Assembly: GCA_930989535.1 (NCBI GenBank)
Contig: CAKNLK010000009.1
Coordinates: forward strand, 19,860 to 83,859
DNA: 64,000 nt
DNA from: an uncultured Clostridia bacterium
Lineage (GTDB): Bacteria > Bacillota > Clostridia > Christensenellales > Borkfalkiaceae
Reading direction: 5' to 3'
How positions within the stretch are numbered: the first letter of the stretch is position 1; the number at the start of each line of letters is the position of its first letter. The translations under genes were made by a program, and so were the position numbers. The notes beneath the pieces were generated by a model. The model was not told where the DNA came from, made no database searches, and saw only the letters and a program-made list of their open reading frames with translations. Positions 55,145-62,002 of this stretch are shown here, piece after piece.

Positions 55145-56929
55145 ATGAAAAACTTCTTTGCGTGTAGCTCTTTTGCAAACGGGAGTGAAATACCTTTCGA
55201 GAGTAATGGTGTAATGCAGACGGAGGAAATCGAAAACATATCCACCGTCGGGCAAGGTGCAGAAATGCAACAAAGCGTTAGCGCAGAGTTTGTCGAGGAA
55301 CAGACTGCGCAGAACGGGATGAATCAAGCCGAAGAACAGAATGAACGTTCCGAGGGACAAACACAAACTGCTGATAATCAAGCGGTGACGGAGGAGGAAA
55401 CGGATACAAATTCTAAAGCCGTAAAGTTTAAGTTGTTGGGTAGTAAAGCGGAGCTGCGAAAAAAGTTTCGGAATACGAAGATAACCCAATATTGCAGGGA
55501 TATTAAGCGCCTTGCTTTCGCTTTCGCTGATTTGCACAAGAATTACCTCTTGTACAACTCCACAGCTAAAAAGTGGTATTATTACGATTCCACCCGTTGG
55601 ATAATCGACGAGGACGGAATTGTTGCAGAGCGTTACGCTCAGCGTTTCTTTGACGTATTGTCGAGTTTTTCAAAAACCCTCAACGATGAGCAGATGTACT
55701 ACAGGAAGATTCGCCCGTATGATACCTACGATAAAATAAGTGGGTTCATAAAGATGGCGAGGGTTCACTGTAGCATTAAAGCCTCGGATTTGGATTCCGA
55801 CATAATGTTGTTTAACTGTCAGAATGGAACGTATGATTTTTCTACCTATACGTTCAGGGAGCATAATCCGAGAGATTATATCACGAAGATTAGTAACGTA
55901 TGGTACAACCCTTTGGCGGTATCGGACGATTTCACTAAGTTTATTCGTGAGATTATGTCTGACGATGAGGGAAAATACGATGAGGCAGAAATAGCTGAAC
56001 GTGTAGAGTTTCTGCAAAAGATATTGGCATACGGCTTGACGGGGGAAACCGATTTGGATAAATGTTTTATCATGTACGGTCAAACAACCCGAAACGGGAA
56101 AAGCACCCTAATGGAAACCCTCTACTACTTGGTTGGGGGAACAGATGGGTATGGGTTACATATCTCTCCTGCAACCCTCGCACAAAGTAAAAGCAAAGGC
56201 GGGCAAGCGAGCGAAGATTTAGCCCGCTTGGACGGAGGTCGTTTTGCGGTTGCAAGCGAACTCCCCAAATATATGTATTTGGACGGTGCTTTAATTAAGA
56301 CGCTTACAGGTGATGATACAATCACTGCAAGGTTCCTCTACGGAAATACCTATGAGTTCACGCCTCACCTTAAGCTCTTTTTCAATACAAATCATTTGCC
56401 TTTTATCACGGACGAAAGCGTTCTTAAAAGCGGCAGGATAGTTGTTGTTTCTTTTGAAAGGCACTTTTCGGAGAAAGAACAGGATTTAGGTTTGAAAGCG
56501 AGATTGCGAGAGGAACGTAATATAAGCGGTATTTTTAATTGGCTTGTGGAGGGCTATAAAAAACTTCAAGCTGATAAAAATGCCAAGAGCGGAGTAAAAC
56601 TCAAAATGCCTAAATCCGTAAAGGAAGCTACGAGGGAGTATCGAAACAGCAACGACCTAATTCAGCGATTCGTTGATGAAAAGTTGGTTAGAAAACAGGG
56701 CAGCAATTTAGCGGGTAAAGAAGTTTACGAACGTTATGAGATATGGTGTTCTGATAATGGATATACTCCGAAATCGAAACCCTCCTTTTTCGAGGAGTTG
56801 ACGAAAAGGAAAATTCTTTCTCGGTCGGGTACGGTAAACGGGCAGACCGTTTATAACGTGGTTAAAGGATATGCGTGGGCGGATTCCTTTGATACAGTTA
56901 TTCCCTATGAAAACAAGAAAAATGAGTAA
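55145..56929 (+). CDS. P4-type primase-helicase, D5-like SF3 ATPase
   Basis: 594 residues. The N-terminus (about 1-95) is Glu/Gln-rich and low complexity. The D5_N region follows (about 120-290: YNSTAKKWYYYDSTRWIIDEDG, FNCQNGTYDFSTYTFREHNPRDYITK). The SF3 helicase has Walker A YGQTTRNGKSTLMETL (about 312-327) and Walker B-like RFAVASELPK. The C-terminal winged helix ends near residue 580. There is no primase catalytic DxD domain, so it acts as a replicative helicase-type initiator of a P4-like island or plasmid. AAGGAG precedes the ATG. Confidence 0.88.
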   Translation: MKNFFACSSFANGSEIPFESNGVMQTEEIENISTVGQGAEMQQSVSAEFVEEQTAQNGMNQAEEQNERSEGQTQTADNQAVTEEETDTNSKAVKFKLLGSKAELRKKFRNTKITQYCRDIKRLAFAFADLHKNYLLYNSTAKKWYYYDSTRWIIDEDGIVAERYAQRFFDVLSSFSKTLNDEQMYYRKIRPYDTYDKISGFIKMARVHCSIKASDLDSDIMLFNCQNGTYDFSTYTFREHNPRDYITKISNVWYNPLAVSDDFTKFIREIMSDDEGKYDEAEIAERVEFLQKILAYGLTGETDLDKCFIMYGQTTRNGKSTLMETLYYLVGGTDGYGLHISPATLAQSKSKGGQASEDLARLDGGRFAVASELPKYMYLDGALIKTLTGDDTITARFLYGNTYEFTPHLKLFFNTNHLPFITDESVLKSGRIVVVSFERHFSEKEQDLGLKARLREERNISGIFNWLVEGYKKLQADKNAKSGVKLKMPKSVKEATREYRNSNDLIQRFVDEKLVRKQGSNLAGKEVYERYEIWCSDNGYTPKSKPSFFEELTKRKILSRSGTVNGQTVYNVVKGYAWADSFDTVIPYENKKNE

Positions 56930-57004
56930 ACTGTGTAAGCTGATGACAACCTTTTTTATATTCATTTTTTGAAAAAAGTTTGTATAGACATACACATATT
57001 ACAT
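56930..57004 (+). repeat. Inverted copy B of the ~75-bp element sequence
   Basis: TGTGTA..., TTTTTTATATT, GAAAAAAGTTTGT, ...ATTACATA in the same order and spacing as the minus strand at 32616-32700. It starts right after the primase stop codon. Confidence 0.5.
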
Positions 57005-57013
57005 AAAAGCCTG

Positions 57014-57075
57014 AAAGGAGCGGCTGCCATCTCATATCCACGATTGGCTTATGAGAACGGACAACCGCTCCTTTT
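57014..57075 (+). terminator. Two-level hairpin after the primase gene
   Basis: Outer arms AAAGGAGCGG and CCGCTCCTTT, inner arms TCTCATA and TATGAGA, then T-rich sequence. Probably the terminator of the replication operon. A small GGATTCC/GGAATCC hairpin lies at about 57123-57141. Confidence 0.65.
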
Positions 57076-57224
57076 CTGTGCGTTCCCTAAAGATTCCTTG
57101 TAACTGTTCCATAAAGAGAAAAAGGATTCCGTAAGGAATCCGCATAAACACGACAAGAGGGGAGGGACTTACTTTGGCAAGCCTTTTTTATTCTCTAAAA
57201 GCAACCTTTAGAGGGTGATTTTCA

Positions 57225-57294
57225 TTGGAGAATTATTAGAGAATTTTTAGAGAAAATGCAAAAAATCTTCTCTATTAGAGAATTATTAGAGAAT
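57225..57294 (+). repeat. Iteron-like direct repeats, possible replication origin of the P4-like element
   Basis: Five copies of T-T-A/G-GAGAAT/A begin at 57225, 57236, 57247, 57275 and 57286. The spacing inside each cluster is exactly 11 bases, one helical turn. An inverted copy (TTCTCTAA) lies near 57190. The setting is very AT-rich and 300 bases downstream of a P4-type primase-helicase, where P4-family origins carry iterons. Confidence 0.6.
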
Positions 57295-57366
57295 GAATTT
57301 TTCTCTTTTACCTCTCAAAGATACAAAGATTGCCGTCGAATCTGCCTTAAAACCCATAAAAACAAC

Positions 57367-57392
57367 AAAAAACCCGCCAAAATGACGGGTTT
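57367..57392 (-). terminator. Terminator of the tRNA operon
   Basis: On the minus strand AAACCCG pairs with CGGGTTT and is followed by a U-run, four bases after the CCA end of tRNA-Tyr. Confidence 0.8.
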
Positions 57393-57396
57393 AATG

Positions 57397-57481
57397 TGGT
57401 GGGAAGAGGTAGATTCGAACTACCGAAGTCAGTGACGTCAGATTTACAGTCTGATCCATTTGGCCGCTCTGGAATCTTCCC
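57397..57481 (-). tRNA. tRNA-Tyr (anticodon GTA)
   Basis: 85 bases with encoded CCA, long variable arm, GGGAAG acceptor and anticodon loop CTGTAAA. Last of five tRNA genes on this strand. Confidence 0.95.
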
Positions 57482-57515
57482 GTATATGAAATTGAAGCGT
57501 TCGCTCACATTCGCA

Positions 57516-57591
57516 TGGAGCTGGCGATTGGAATCGAACCCACAACCTGCTGATTACAAATCAGCTGCTCTGCCAGTTGAGCTACACCAGC
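57516..57591 (-). tRNA. tRNA-Thr (anticodon TGT)
   Basis: 76 bases with encoded CCA; acceptor GCTGGTG, anticodon loop TTTGTAA, T-loop GGTTCGATTCC. Confidence 0.95.
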
Positions 57592-57596
57592 ACGGG

Positions 57597-57672
57597 TGGT
57601 GCCTCGGGGCGGAATCGAACCACCGACACAGGGATTTTCAGTCCCTTGCTCTACCGACTGAGCTACCGAGGC
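57597..57672 (-). tRNA. tRNA-Phe (anticodon GAA)
   Basis: 76 bases with encoded CCA; acceptor GCCTCGG, anticodon loop CTGAAAA, T-loop GGTTCGATTCC. Confidence 0.95.
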
Positions 57673-57729
57673 ATTTTAAAGCCTGCTTGGCAGCCCACAT
57701 ATGCTATCAAACAGGCTTTCTCATAAGAG

Positions 57730-57806
57730 TGGCGACCCGGAACGGTCTCGAACCGTCGACCTCCAGCGTGACAGGCTGGCGTTCTAACCAACTGAACTAC
57801 CGGGCC
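57730..57806 (-). tRNA. tRNA-Asp (anticodon GTC)
   Basis: 77 bases with encoded CCA; acceptor GGCCCGG, anticodon loop CTGTCAC, discriminator G as usual for tRNA-Asp. Confidence 0.95.
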
Positions 57807-57825
57807 GTATTCTGACAAAATAAGG

Positions 57826-57902
57826 TGGTGGGCCTTCACGGACTCGAACCGCGGACCAATCGGTTATGAGCCGACCGCTCTAACCAACTGAGCTAAAGGC
57901 CC
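57826..57902 (-). tRNA. tRNA-Met (anticodon CAT)
   Basis: 77 bases with encoded CCA; acceptor GGGCCTT, anticodon loop CTCATAA. The acceptor and D-arm look like elongator Met; a tRNA-Ile with modified CAT cannot be excluded by eye. First gene of the operon. Confidence 0.88.
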
Positions 57903-57942
57903 TTGAATACGGGTAGCGCTGCCTCAATCACAACGCTTGATT

Positions 57943-57971
57943 ATTTTATAATATCTGCAAAAAAATGTCAA
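57943..57971 (-). promoter_or_regulatory. Promoter of the tRNA operon
   Basis: On the minus strand TTGACA (57966-57971), 17-base spacer, TAAAAT (57943-57948). Confidence 0.8.
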
Positions 57972-58002
57972 CTGTTTTTTACGCGTACGAGCAAAAAACA
58001 TT

Positions 58003-58031
58003 GCAGAAATTTTTTTCGCCAAAATGAATCA
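58003..58031 (+). promoter_or_regulatory. Sigma-H-like promoter of the spoIIA operon
   Basis: GCAGAAATT (58003-58011), 11-base spacer, AATGAATCA (58023-58031). Against the sigma-H consensus RNAGGAWWW-N11/12-RNNGAATWW each element has one mismatch. spoIIA operons are sigma-H dependent in Bacillus. There is no good sigma-A promoter here. Confidence 0.5.
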
Positions 58032-58114
58032 AAATTCCAAACAAATACCGATTATTTTCGCTTCCCGCCGTGGTATCTTTATAGGGCGCAGGGGAATGGC
58101 TGTCGCGGCGATTC

Positions 58115-58167
58115 GCACCTTCGTTTTGCAGCTTTCGGGGCATAGGAGCTGCAAAAAACGGAGGTGC
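58115..58167 (+). other. Long hairpin in the spoIIA leader
   Basis: GCACCTTCGTTTTGCAGC (58115-58132) pairs with 58148-58167, about 18 bp with one mismatch and a small bulge, loop of 15. A second hairpin GCCGGG/CCCGGC follows at about 58177-58192. Together they separate the promoter from the SpoIIAA start. Confidence 0.55.
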
Positions 58168-58236
58168 GGCGGCACGGCCGGGCTTCCCCGGCAAAATAAC
58201 GGCAAAGGCGGTCGGAGCGCCGCGGAGCGGAGTGCA

Positions 58237-58545
58237 ATGAAAGTAGACGGTAAGATATCGGGCGGAAGCCTGTACATATTTCTGAGCGGCGAACTGGACG
58301 AATACAACGCCGCGCTTGTGCGCGGCGAGGCGGACGAACTCATCGAGCGCAACCTCGCCTGCAACCGCGTCGTGTTCGATTTGTCCGGCGTGCGGTTCAT
58401 GGACTCGACGGGCATCGGGTTCCTCATCGGCCGCTACAAAAAGCTGAAGCGCTCGTCCACGCCCATGTATATCCAATCGCCCGACCTCGCGGCGGACAAG
58501 ATACTCTCCATGAGCGGCATCTATTCGCTCATTCCCAAACTGTAA
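58237..58545 (+). CDS. spoIIAA: Anti-sigma-F factor antagonist SpoIIAA (STAS domain)
   Basis: 102 residues, one STAS domain. FMDSTGIGFLIGRYK carries the phosphorylated serine (Ser57). Dephosphorylated SpoIIAA binds SpoIIAB and frees sigma-F in the forespore. The start at 58237 gives the standard family N-terminus; GCGGAG lies upstream. First of three tightly packed genes. Confidence 0.93.
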   Translation: MKVDGKISGGSLYIFLSGELDEYNAALVRGEADELIERNLACNRVVFDLSGVRFMDSTGIGFLIGRYKKLKRSSTPMYIQSPDLAADKILSMSGIYSLIPKL

Positions 58546-58555
58546 GGAGGCAGCC

Positions 58556-59017
58556 ATGAAAAATTATTTGAAACTCGAATTTCCCGCCCTGTCCGAAAAC
58601 GAAACGTTCGCGCGCGGCGCGGTGGCGGCGTTCTGCCTGCGCCTGAACCCCTCCCTCGACGAACTTTCCGACGTCAAGACCGCCGTCAGCGAGGCGGTCA
58701 CCAACTGCATCGTGCACGCGTACGCGGGCAAAGAGGGGATCATCCGCATCGAATGCGAGGCGGAAGGGGATACGCTACATATCGAAATTTCCGACAGCGG
58801 CCGGGGAATCGAGGACGTTGCGCGCGCCGTCGAGCCCTTTTTTACCACGCTGGAGGACGAGGAGCGTTCGGGTATGGGATTCACGATTATGCAGACGTTT
58901 ATGTCGACTTTTAAAGTGGAATCGGCGGCGGGAAGGGGCACGACGGTCACGATGACCAAGCGCTTCGGCGCCGCGCGGGGCGCGGCCGAGAGGGACGGGC
59001 TCGCCGATGCTCAGTGA
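58556..59017 (+). CDS. spoIIAB: Anti-sigma-F factor SpoIIAB (serine kinase)
   Basis: 153 residues, GHKL fold. SEAVTNCIVHAY is the N-box, ISDSGRGIED the G1 box and RSGMGFTIMQTFM the G2 box. It binds and inhibits sigma-F and phosphorylates SpoIIAA. AAGGAGG precedes the ATG, and its end overlaps sigF by 11 bases. Confidence 0.95.
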   Translation: MKNYLKLEFPALSENETFARGAVAAFCLRLNPSLDELSDVKTAVSEAVTNCIVHAYAGKEGIIRIECEAEGDTLHIEISDSGRGIEDVARAVEPFFTTLEDEERSGMGFTIMQTFMSTFKVESAAGRGTTVTMTKRFGAARGAAERDGLADAQ

Positions 59018-59729
59018 AGAACAGACCGCCCGCTGCATCCGCGCGGCGAAGGCGGGCGACGACGCGGCAAAGGAGGCGCTCCTTTCCAATAACGTGTCCC
59101 TTTTAAAGAGCATCGTGCGGCGCTATCTGGGCAAGGGCGTGGAATTCGACGATTTGTTCCAGCTGGCGAGCATGGGGCTGTTGAAGGCGATTTACGGCTT
59201 CGACGAGAGCTTCGGCGTGCGCTTTTCCACTTACGCGGTGCCGATGATTGCGGGGGAAATCAAGCGGTTCATGCGCGACGACGGCTCTGTAAAGGTATCG
59301 CGCGCGATGAAATCGACCGCCAAGAGCATGAACAAATTTGTGGAGGAGTATGCGGCCGAGCACGGCGCGCAGCCTTCGGTCAAGGAGATTGCGGAAAAAT
59401 TCGGCATGGAAGAGAGCGAGGCGGTATTCGTGCTCGGCTCGTCGCGCATGCCCGTCTCCATCTACGAGCAGTCCGATTATAAGGACGAAAAGGCGGCAAG
59501 CTTGGCGGACAGGCTCCCGTCCGTGGACGATACGGACGAGATGATAGAGAACATGCAGCTCAAATCCGCTATCGAGGCTCTCCCCGAGCGGGAAAAAAAG
59601 ATTATCATTCTCCGCTACTTCCGCGATATGACGCAGAGCGAGGTGGCGGAAGTCATCGGCGTATCGCAGGTGCAGATTTCGCGCATCGAGAGCAAAGTGG
59701 TTTCGGATATGAAGCGCATGCTCGGCTAA
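59007..59729 (+). CDS. sigF: RNA polymerase sigma-F, forespore
   Basis: 240 residues. Region 2 (FDDLFQLASMGLLKAIYGFDESFGVRFSTYAVPMIAGEIKRFMRDDG), region 3 and region 4 (LPEREKKIIILRYFRDMTQSEVAEVIGVSQVQISRIESKV) are complete. Third gene of the spoIIAA-spoIIAB-sigF operon and direct evidence that the organism can sporulate. Confidence 0.95.
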   Translation: MLSEEQTARCIRAAKAGDDAAKEALLSNNVSLLKSIVRRYLGKGVEFDDLFQLASMGLLKAIYGFDESFGVRFSTYAVPMIAGEIKRFMRDDGSVKVSRAMKSTAKSMNKFVEEYAAEHGAQPSVKEIAEKFGMEESEAVFVLGSSRMPVSIYEQSDYKDEKAASLADRLPSVDDTDEMIENMQLKSAIEALPEREKKIIILRYFRDMTQSEVAEVIGVSQVQISRIESKVVSDMKRMLG

Positions 59730-59841
59730 GCGGCGGCGTCGGCTGGCAAAGAGGGAACCGGCAGAGCGGAGGCGGCCACCCGTTTTTCCGTAAGCCGAAA
59801 CGGAAACGCCGCGGCACGGATGCCGGCAATCGAGGACAGGA

Positions 59842-59875
59842 GGGGCGCGCCCGAATCGGGCGCGCCCCTGTTTGT
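59842..59875 (+). terminator. Terminator after sigF
   Basis: GGGGCGCGCCCGA and its complement form a 13-bp stem with a tight loop, followed by CTGTTTGT. Confidence 0.65.
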
Positions 59876-59929
59876 CCGTGTGCGGTAGGTATGAATCGGA
59901 AAAAGTAGCATAAAATAAAAATGAAAGAC

Positions 59930-59969
59930 TTTACAAAGAAAATTTTTTATTATATAATTATTGTATAAT
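59930..59969 (+). promoter_or_regulatory. Strong promoter of the RNA-leader/membrane-protein operon
   Basis: TTTACA (59930-59935), 17-base spacer, perfect TATAAT (59953-59958). A second TATAAT follows at 59964-59969, so two start points are possible. Confidence 0.75.
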
Positions 59970-59990
59970 AAAGTTGTAACAATGGGTTTC

Positions 59991-60095
59991 CGTACAGGTT
60001 TTGTAAACCGTCGGGAGAAAAACAGCCCCGGCCTCCGCGCGGAGACGCATTGAAAATGTGTCGCGCCGGCGGGGCGAACCCGGTTTACGGGTACG
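59991..60095 (+). ncRNA. Multibranched structured leader RNA, class unknown
   Basis: CGTAC (59991-59995) with GTACG (60091-60095) and GTAAACCG (60003-60010) with CGGTTTAC (60081-60088) form one long closing stem. Inside it GCCCC (60025-60029) pairs with GGGGC (60071-60075) and GGC with GCC. The loop contains two more hairpins: CTCC-GCGC-GGAG (60033-60044) and GACGCAT-N5-ATGTGTC (60044-60062). The closing stem ends two bases before the ribosome site GGGGGAGG of the first gene. Such a form suggests a riboswitch or other cis-regulatory RNA acting on translation. I cannot match it to a class I know. Confidence 0.6.
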
Positions 60096-60114
60096 CGGGG
60101 GAGGACGGTGCGCC

Positions 60115-60936
60115 GTGAAATACATAGGAAGCGCGTTCAAGTATCTTTTCAAAAATTTCATATTTTTGTTTTTGTTCGCGCTGTTGCCGTCTTATTTTCT
60201 CGCCATGTCGGTGGATATCGAAAATTTGGCAGCTCTCGCAGAGAGTGCATTGGCGGCGAGCGCCGATTTTACCTTTTGGCAGCTGTTTACCTTTCTTTCT
60301 CCGTTCAACGCGGAGGGGTGGCCGTTCGCGCTCCTCTTTTTGGCGGCCTGCGCGGTGTTCATTCCCATGCTGCTCGGCTTTACCGAAAAGCACATGCGCA
60401 TCGGTTCGCGTTCCTATAAGGGGATAGCGGGGCGGCTCAATACCAATTTTTTGCCGACTCTCGTCGTTTTGGTTTTGTTCATGCTCGTCTATGAGCTTTG
60501 GGCGCTGTTGGCGGCGGGGCTCGTGTATGCGGTGACGCTGCTTTTGGACGGAACGGCTTGCTTTGTGCTCGCGATTGCCGTCCTTCTCGGCGCAAATGCG
60601 TTGCTCGCATGGTTTGCGTCCGCCTTTCTCCTGTGGCTGCCCTGCATGCAGATTACGGGATACAGCTATATCGATTCACTCAACTTTTCCGGTCAGCTGT
60701 ATGCGCGGCGGCGCGGAAAGCTGTTTTTGGCGGTGTTTTTGCCGCTTTTGGCCGGAGTCGTTCTGCAGTTCGCAATCGTCGCGGCGAGCCCGCTGGAAGC
60801 GCTGCGCATTCCCGCGTACGTCTTTTTGGAACTCGTATATCTGTTTCTGTTTTTATATTACTGTATACTCATGTACGTCGCGTATTTCGACGCGGCGGGC
60901 GAGGAACGCATGGACCTCGCAAAAAAATACGGATGA
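60115..60936 (+). CDS. Membrane protein of unknown function 1
   Basis: 273 residues from GTG at 60115, supported by GGGGGAGG about 11 bases upstream; an ATG at 60058 in the same frame lies inside the RNA structure. About six helices, including LFKNFIFLFLFALLPSYFLAMS and TNFLPTLVVLVLFMLVYELWALLAAGLVY. Not recognised. It pairs with the next gene, which has a similar layout, so they may form one complex. Controlled by the structured leader. Confidence 0.7.
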   Translation: MKYIGSAFKYLFKNFIFLFLFALLPSYFLAMSVDIENLAALAESALAASADFTFWQLFTFLSPFNAEGWPFALLFLAACAVFIPMLLGFTEKHMRIGSRSYKGIAGRLNTNFLPTLVVLVLFMLVYELWALLAAGLVYAVTLLLDGTACFVLAIAVLLGANALLAWFASAFLLWLPCMQITGYSYIDSLNFSGQLYARRRGKLFLAVFLPLLAGVVLQFAIVAASPLEALRIPAYVFLELVYLFLFLYYCILMYVAYFDAAGEERMDLAKKYG

Positions 60937-60951
60937 TGGGGAGGGTGCGCC

Positions 60952-61926
60952 TTGATTTTTAAAAACGCCTTTCATCTGCTTGTCGATAATTTCAAGCTGA
61001 ATTATAAAATGCTTCTGTATAAGCTCATCGTGGCGGTCATTACGCTCGCGTTGTGTGCGGCGCTGCTGTACCCTACGCTGCGCGCCCTGGCTTCGAGTAC
61101 GCCTTTCCGCGAACTTACCGATTTGCTCGGAGCCTTCTTCAAGGCGCTCGTATCGGGCGACACTGGCTTTTTGAGCACGTTCAGCGAAACGCTGCAGGCT
61201 AAAATGGCTGCGCTGCTCGCGTATCTGCAGGAAAATACCCCGAACGTCGTGCTGTTTTTCGTATTTCTCGCCATAGTGGTGCTCGTGCATCGTTTTCTCG
61301 ACGGGATCGGAAATTTTGTGTTCGGCTGCGTCATCGACGACAGGATGTCCAGCTATGCCGATATCCGTTTTTGCGGTTCGTACGTCAGCAATCTCGGCAA
61401 AGCTGCGCTGTGGCAGGTCATCTATGTGCCCGTCACATTCGTCTACGACATGCTGATGATCGCGATTTGCTACATTTTCTTTTTGGTGATGCTGAGCATC
61501 ATCTCGGTGGCAATCATTGCATCGTTTGCGGCGCTGATGCTTTCCGTCACGCTGATTCTGGCGTCGCAGGCAATCAAACTTACCTTGCTCAACGATATGG
61601 CTCCCGCGCTCGTGTCCGACAAAATGCGCCTCGGCGCGGCGATGAAGAAGGGCTTTTCCTATAGCAGAAAGCGCTTCGGCACATTGTTTTCCACTTATTT
61701 CATCACCTGCGTGCTCATTTTGTGCATCAACGTACTGTGCGCGCTCGCGTCTTTCGGCGCGGCGCTCCTGATTACCGTGCCCATGTCCTATCTCATGCTC
61801 ACGAGTATCCAATACGTCAGTTACTATACGCACAACAAAAAGAAGTATTTCCTCGCGGAGGACAACATCGTTCTTCCGAAAGGGGAAAAGACGGAAGAAA
61901 ATTTTTACGACGATTTTGAACTGTAA
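60952..61926 (+). CDS. Membrane protein of unknown function 2
   Basis: 324 residues from a TTG start at 60952 with GGGAGGG upstream. About six helices: KLIVAVITLALCAALLYP, VVLFFVFLAIVVLVHRFL, MLMIAICYIFFLVMLSIISVAIIASFAALMLSVTLILASQ and others. An acidic tail ends KTEENFYDDFEL. It follows the first membrane gene by 15 bases, and both use a similar ribosome site followed by GGTGCGCC. No known family is apparent to me. Confidence 0.75.
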   Translation: MIFKNAFHLLVDNFKLNYKMLLYKLIVAVITLALCAALLYPTLRALASSTPFRELTDLLGAFFKALVSGDTGFLSTFSETLQAKMAALLAYLQENTPNVVLFFVFLAIVVLVHRFLDGIGNFVFGCVIDDRMSSYADIRFCGSYVSNLGKAALWQVIYVPVTFVYDMLMIAICYIFFLVMLSIISVAIIASFAALMLSVTLILASQAIKLTLLNDMAPALVSDKMRLGAAMKKGFSYSRKRFGTLFSTYFITCVLILCINVLCALASFGAALLITVPMSYLMLTSIQYVSYYTHNKKKYFLAEDNIVLPKGEKTEENFYDDFEL

Positions 61927-62002
61927 GTTTGGCCGGCGCGGGTTCTCCGCGTGCGCGCGACATTATTTATAAATATACTTTTGCAATATCGGAGGTTACT
62001 TT

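Noticed and set aside
57367..57481. tRNA-Tyr 3' end as the attachment site of the P4-like element
   Set aside because: The element abuts the tRNA operon, but I found no repeat of the tRNA 3' end near 31.5 or 53.1 kb.
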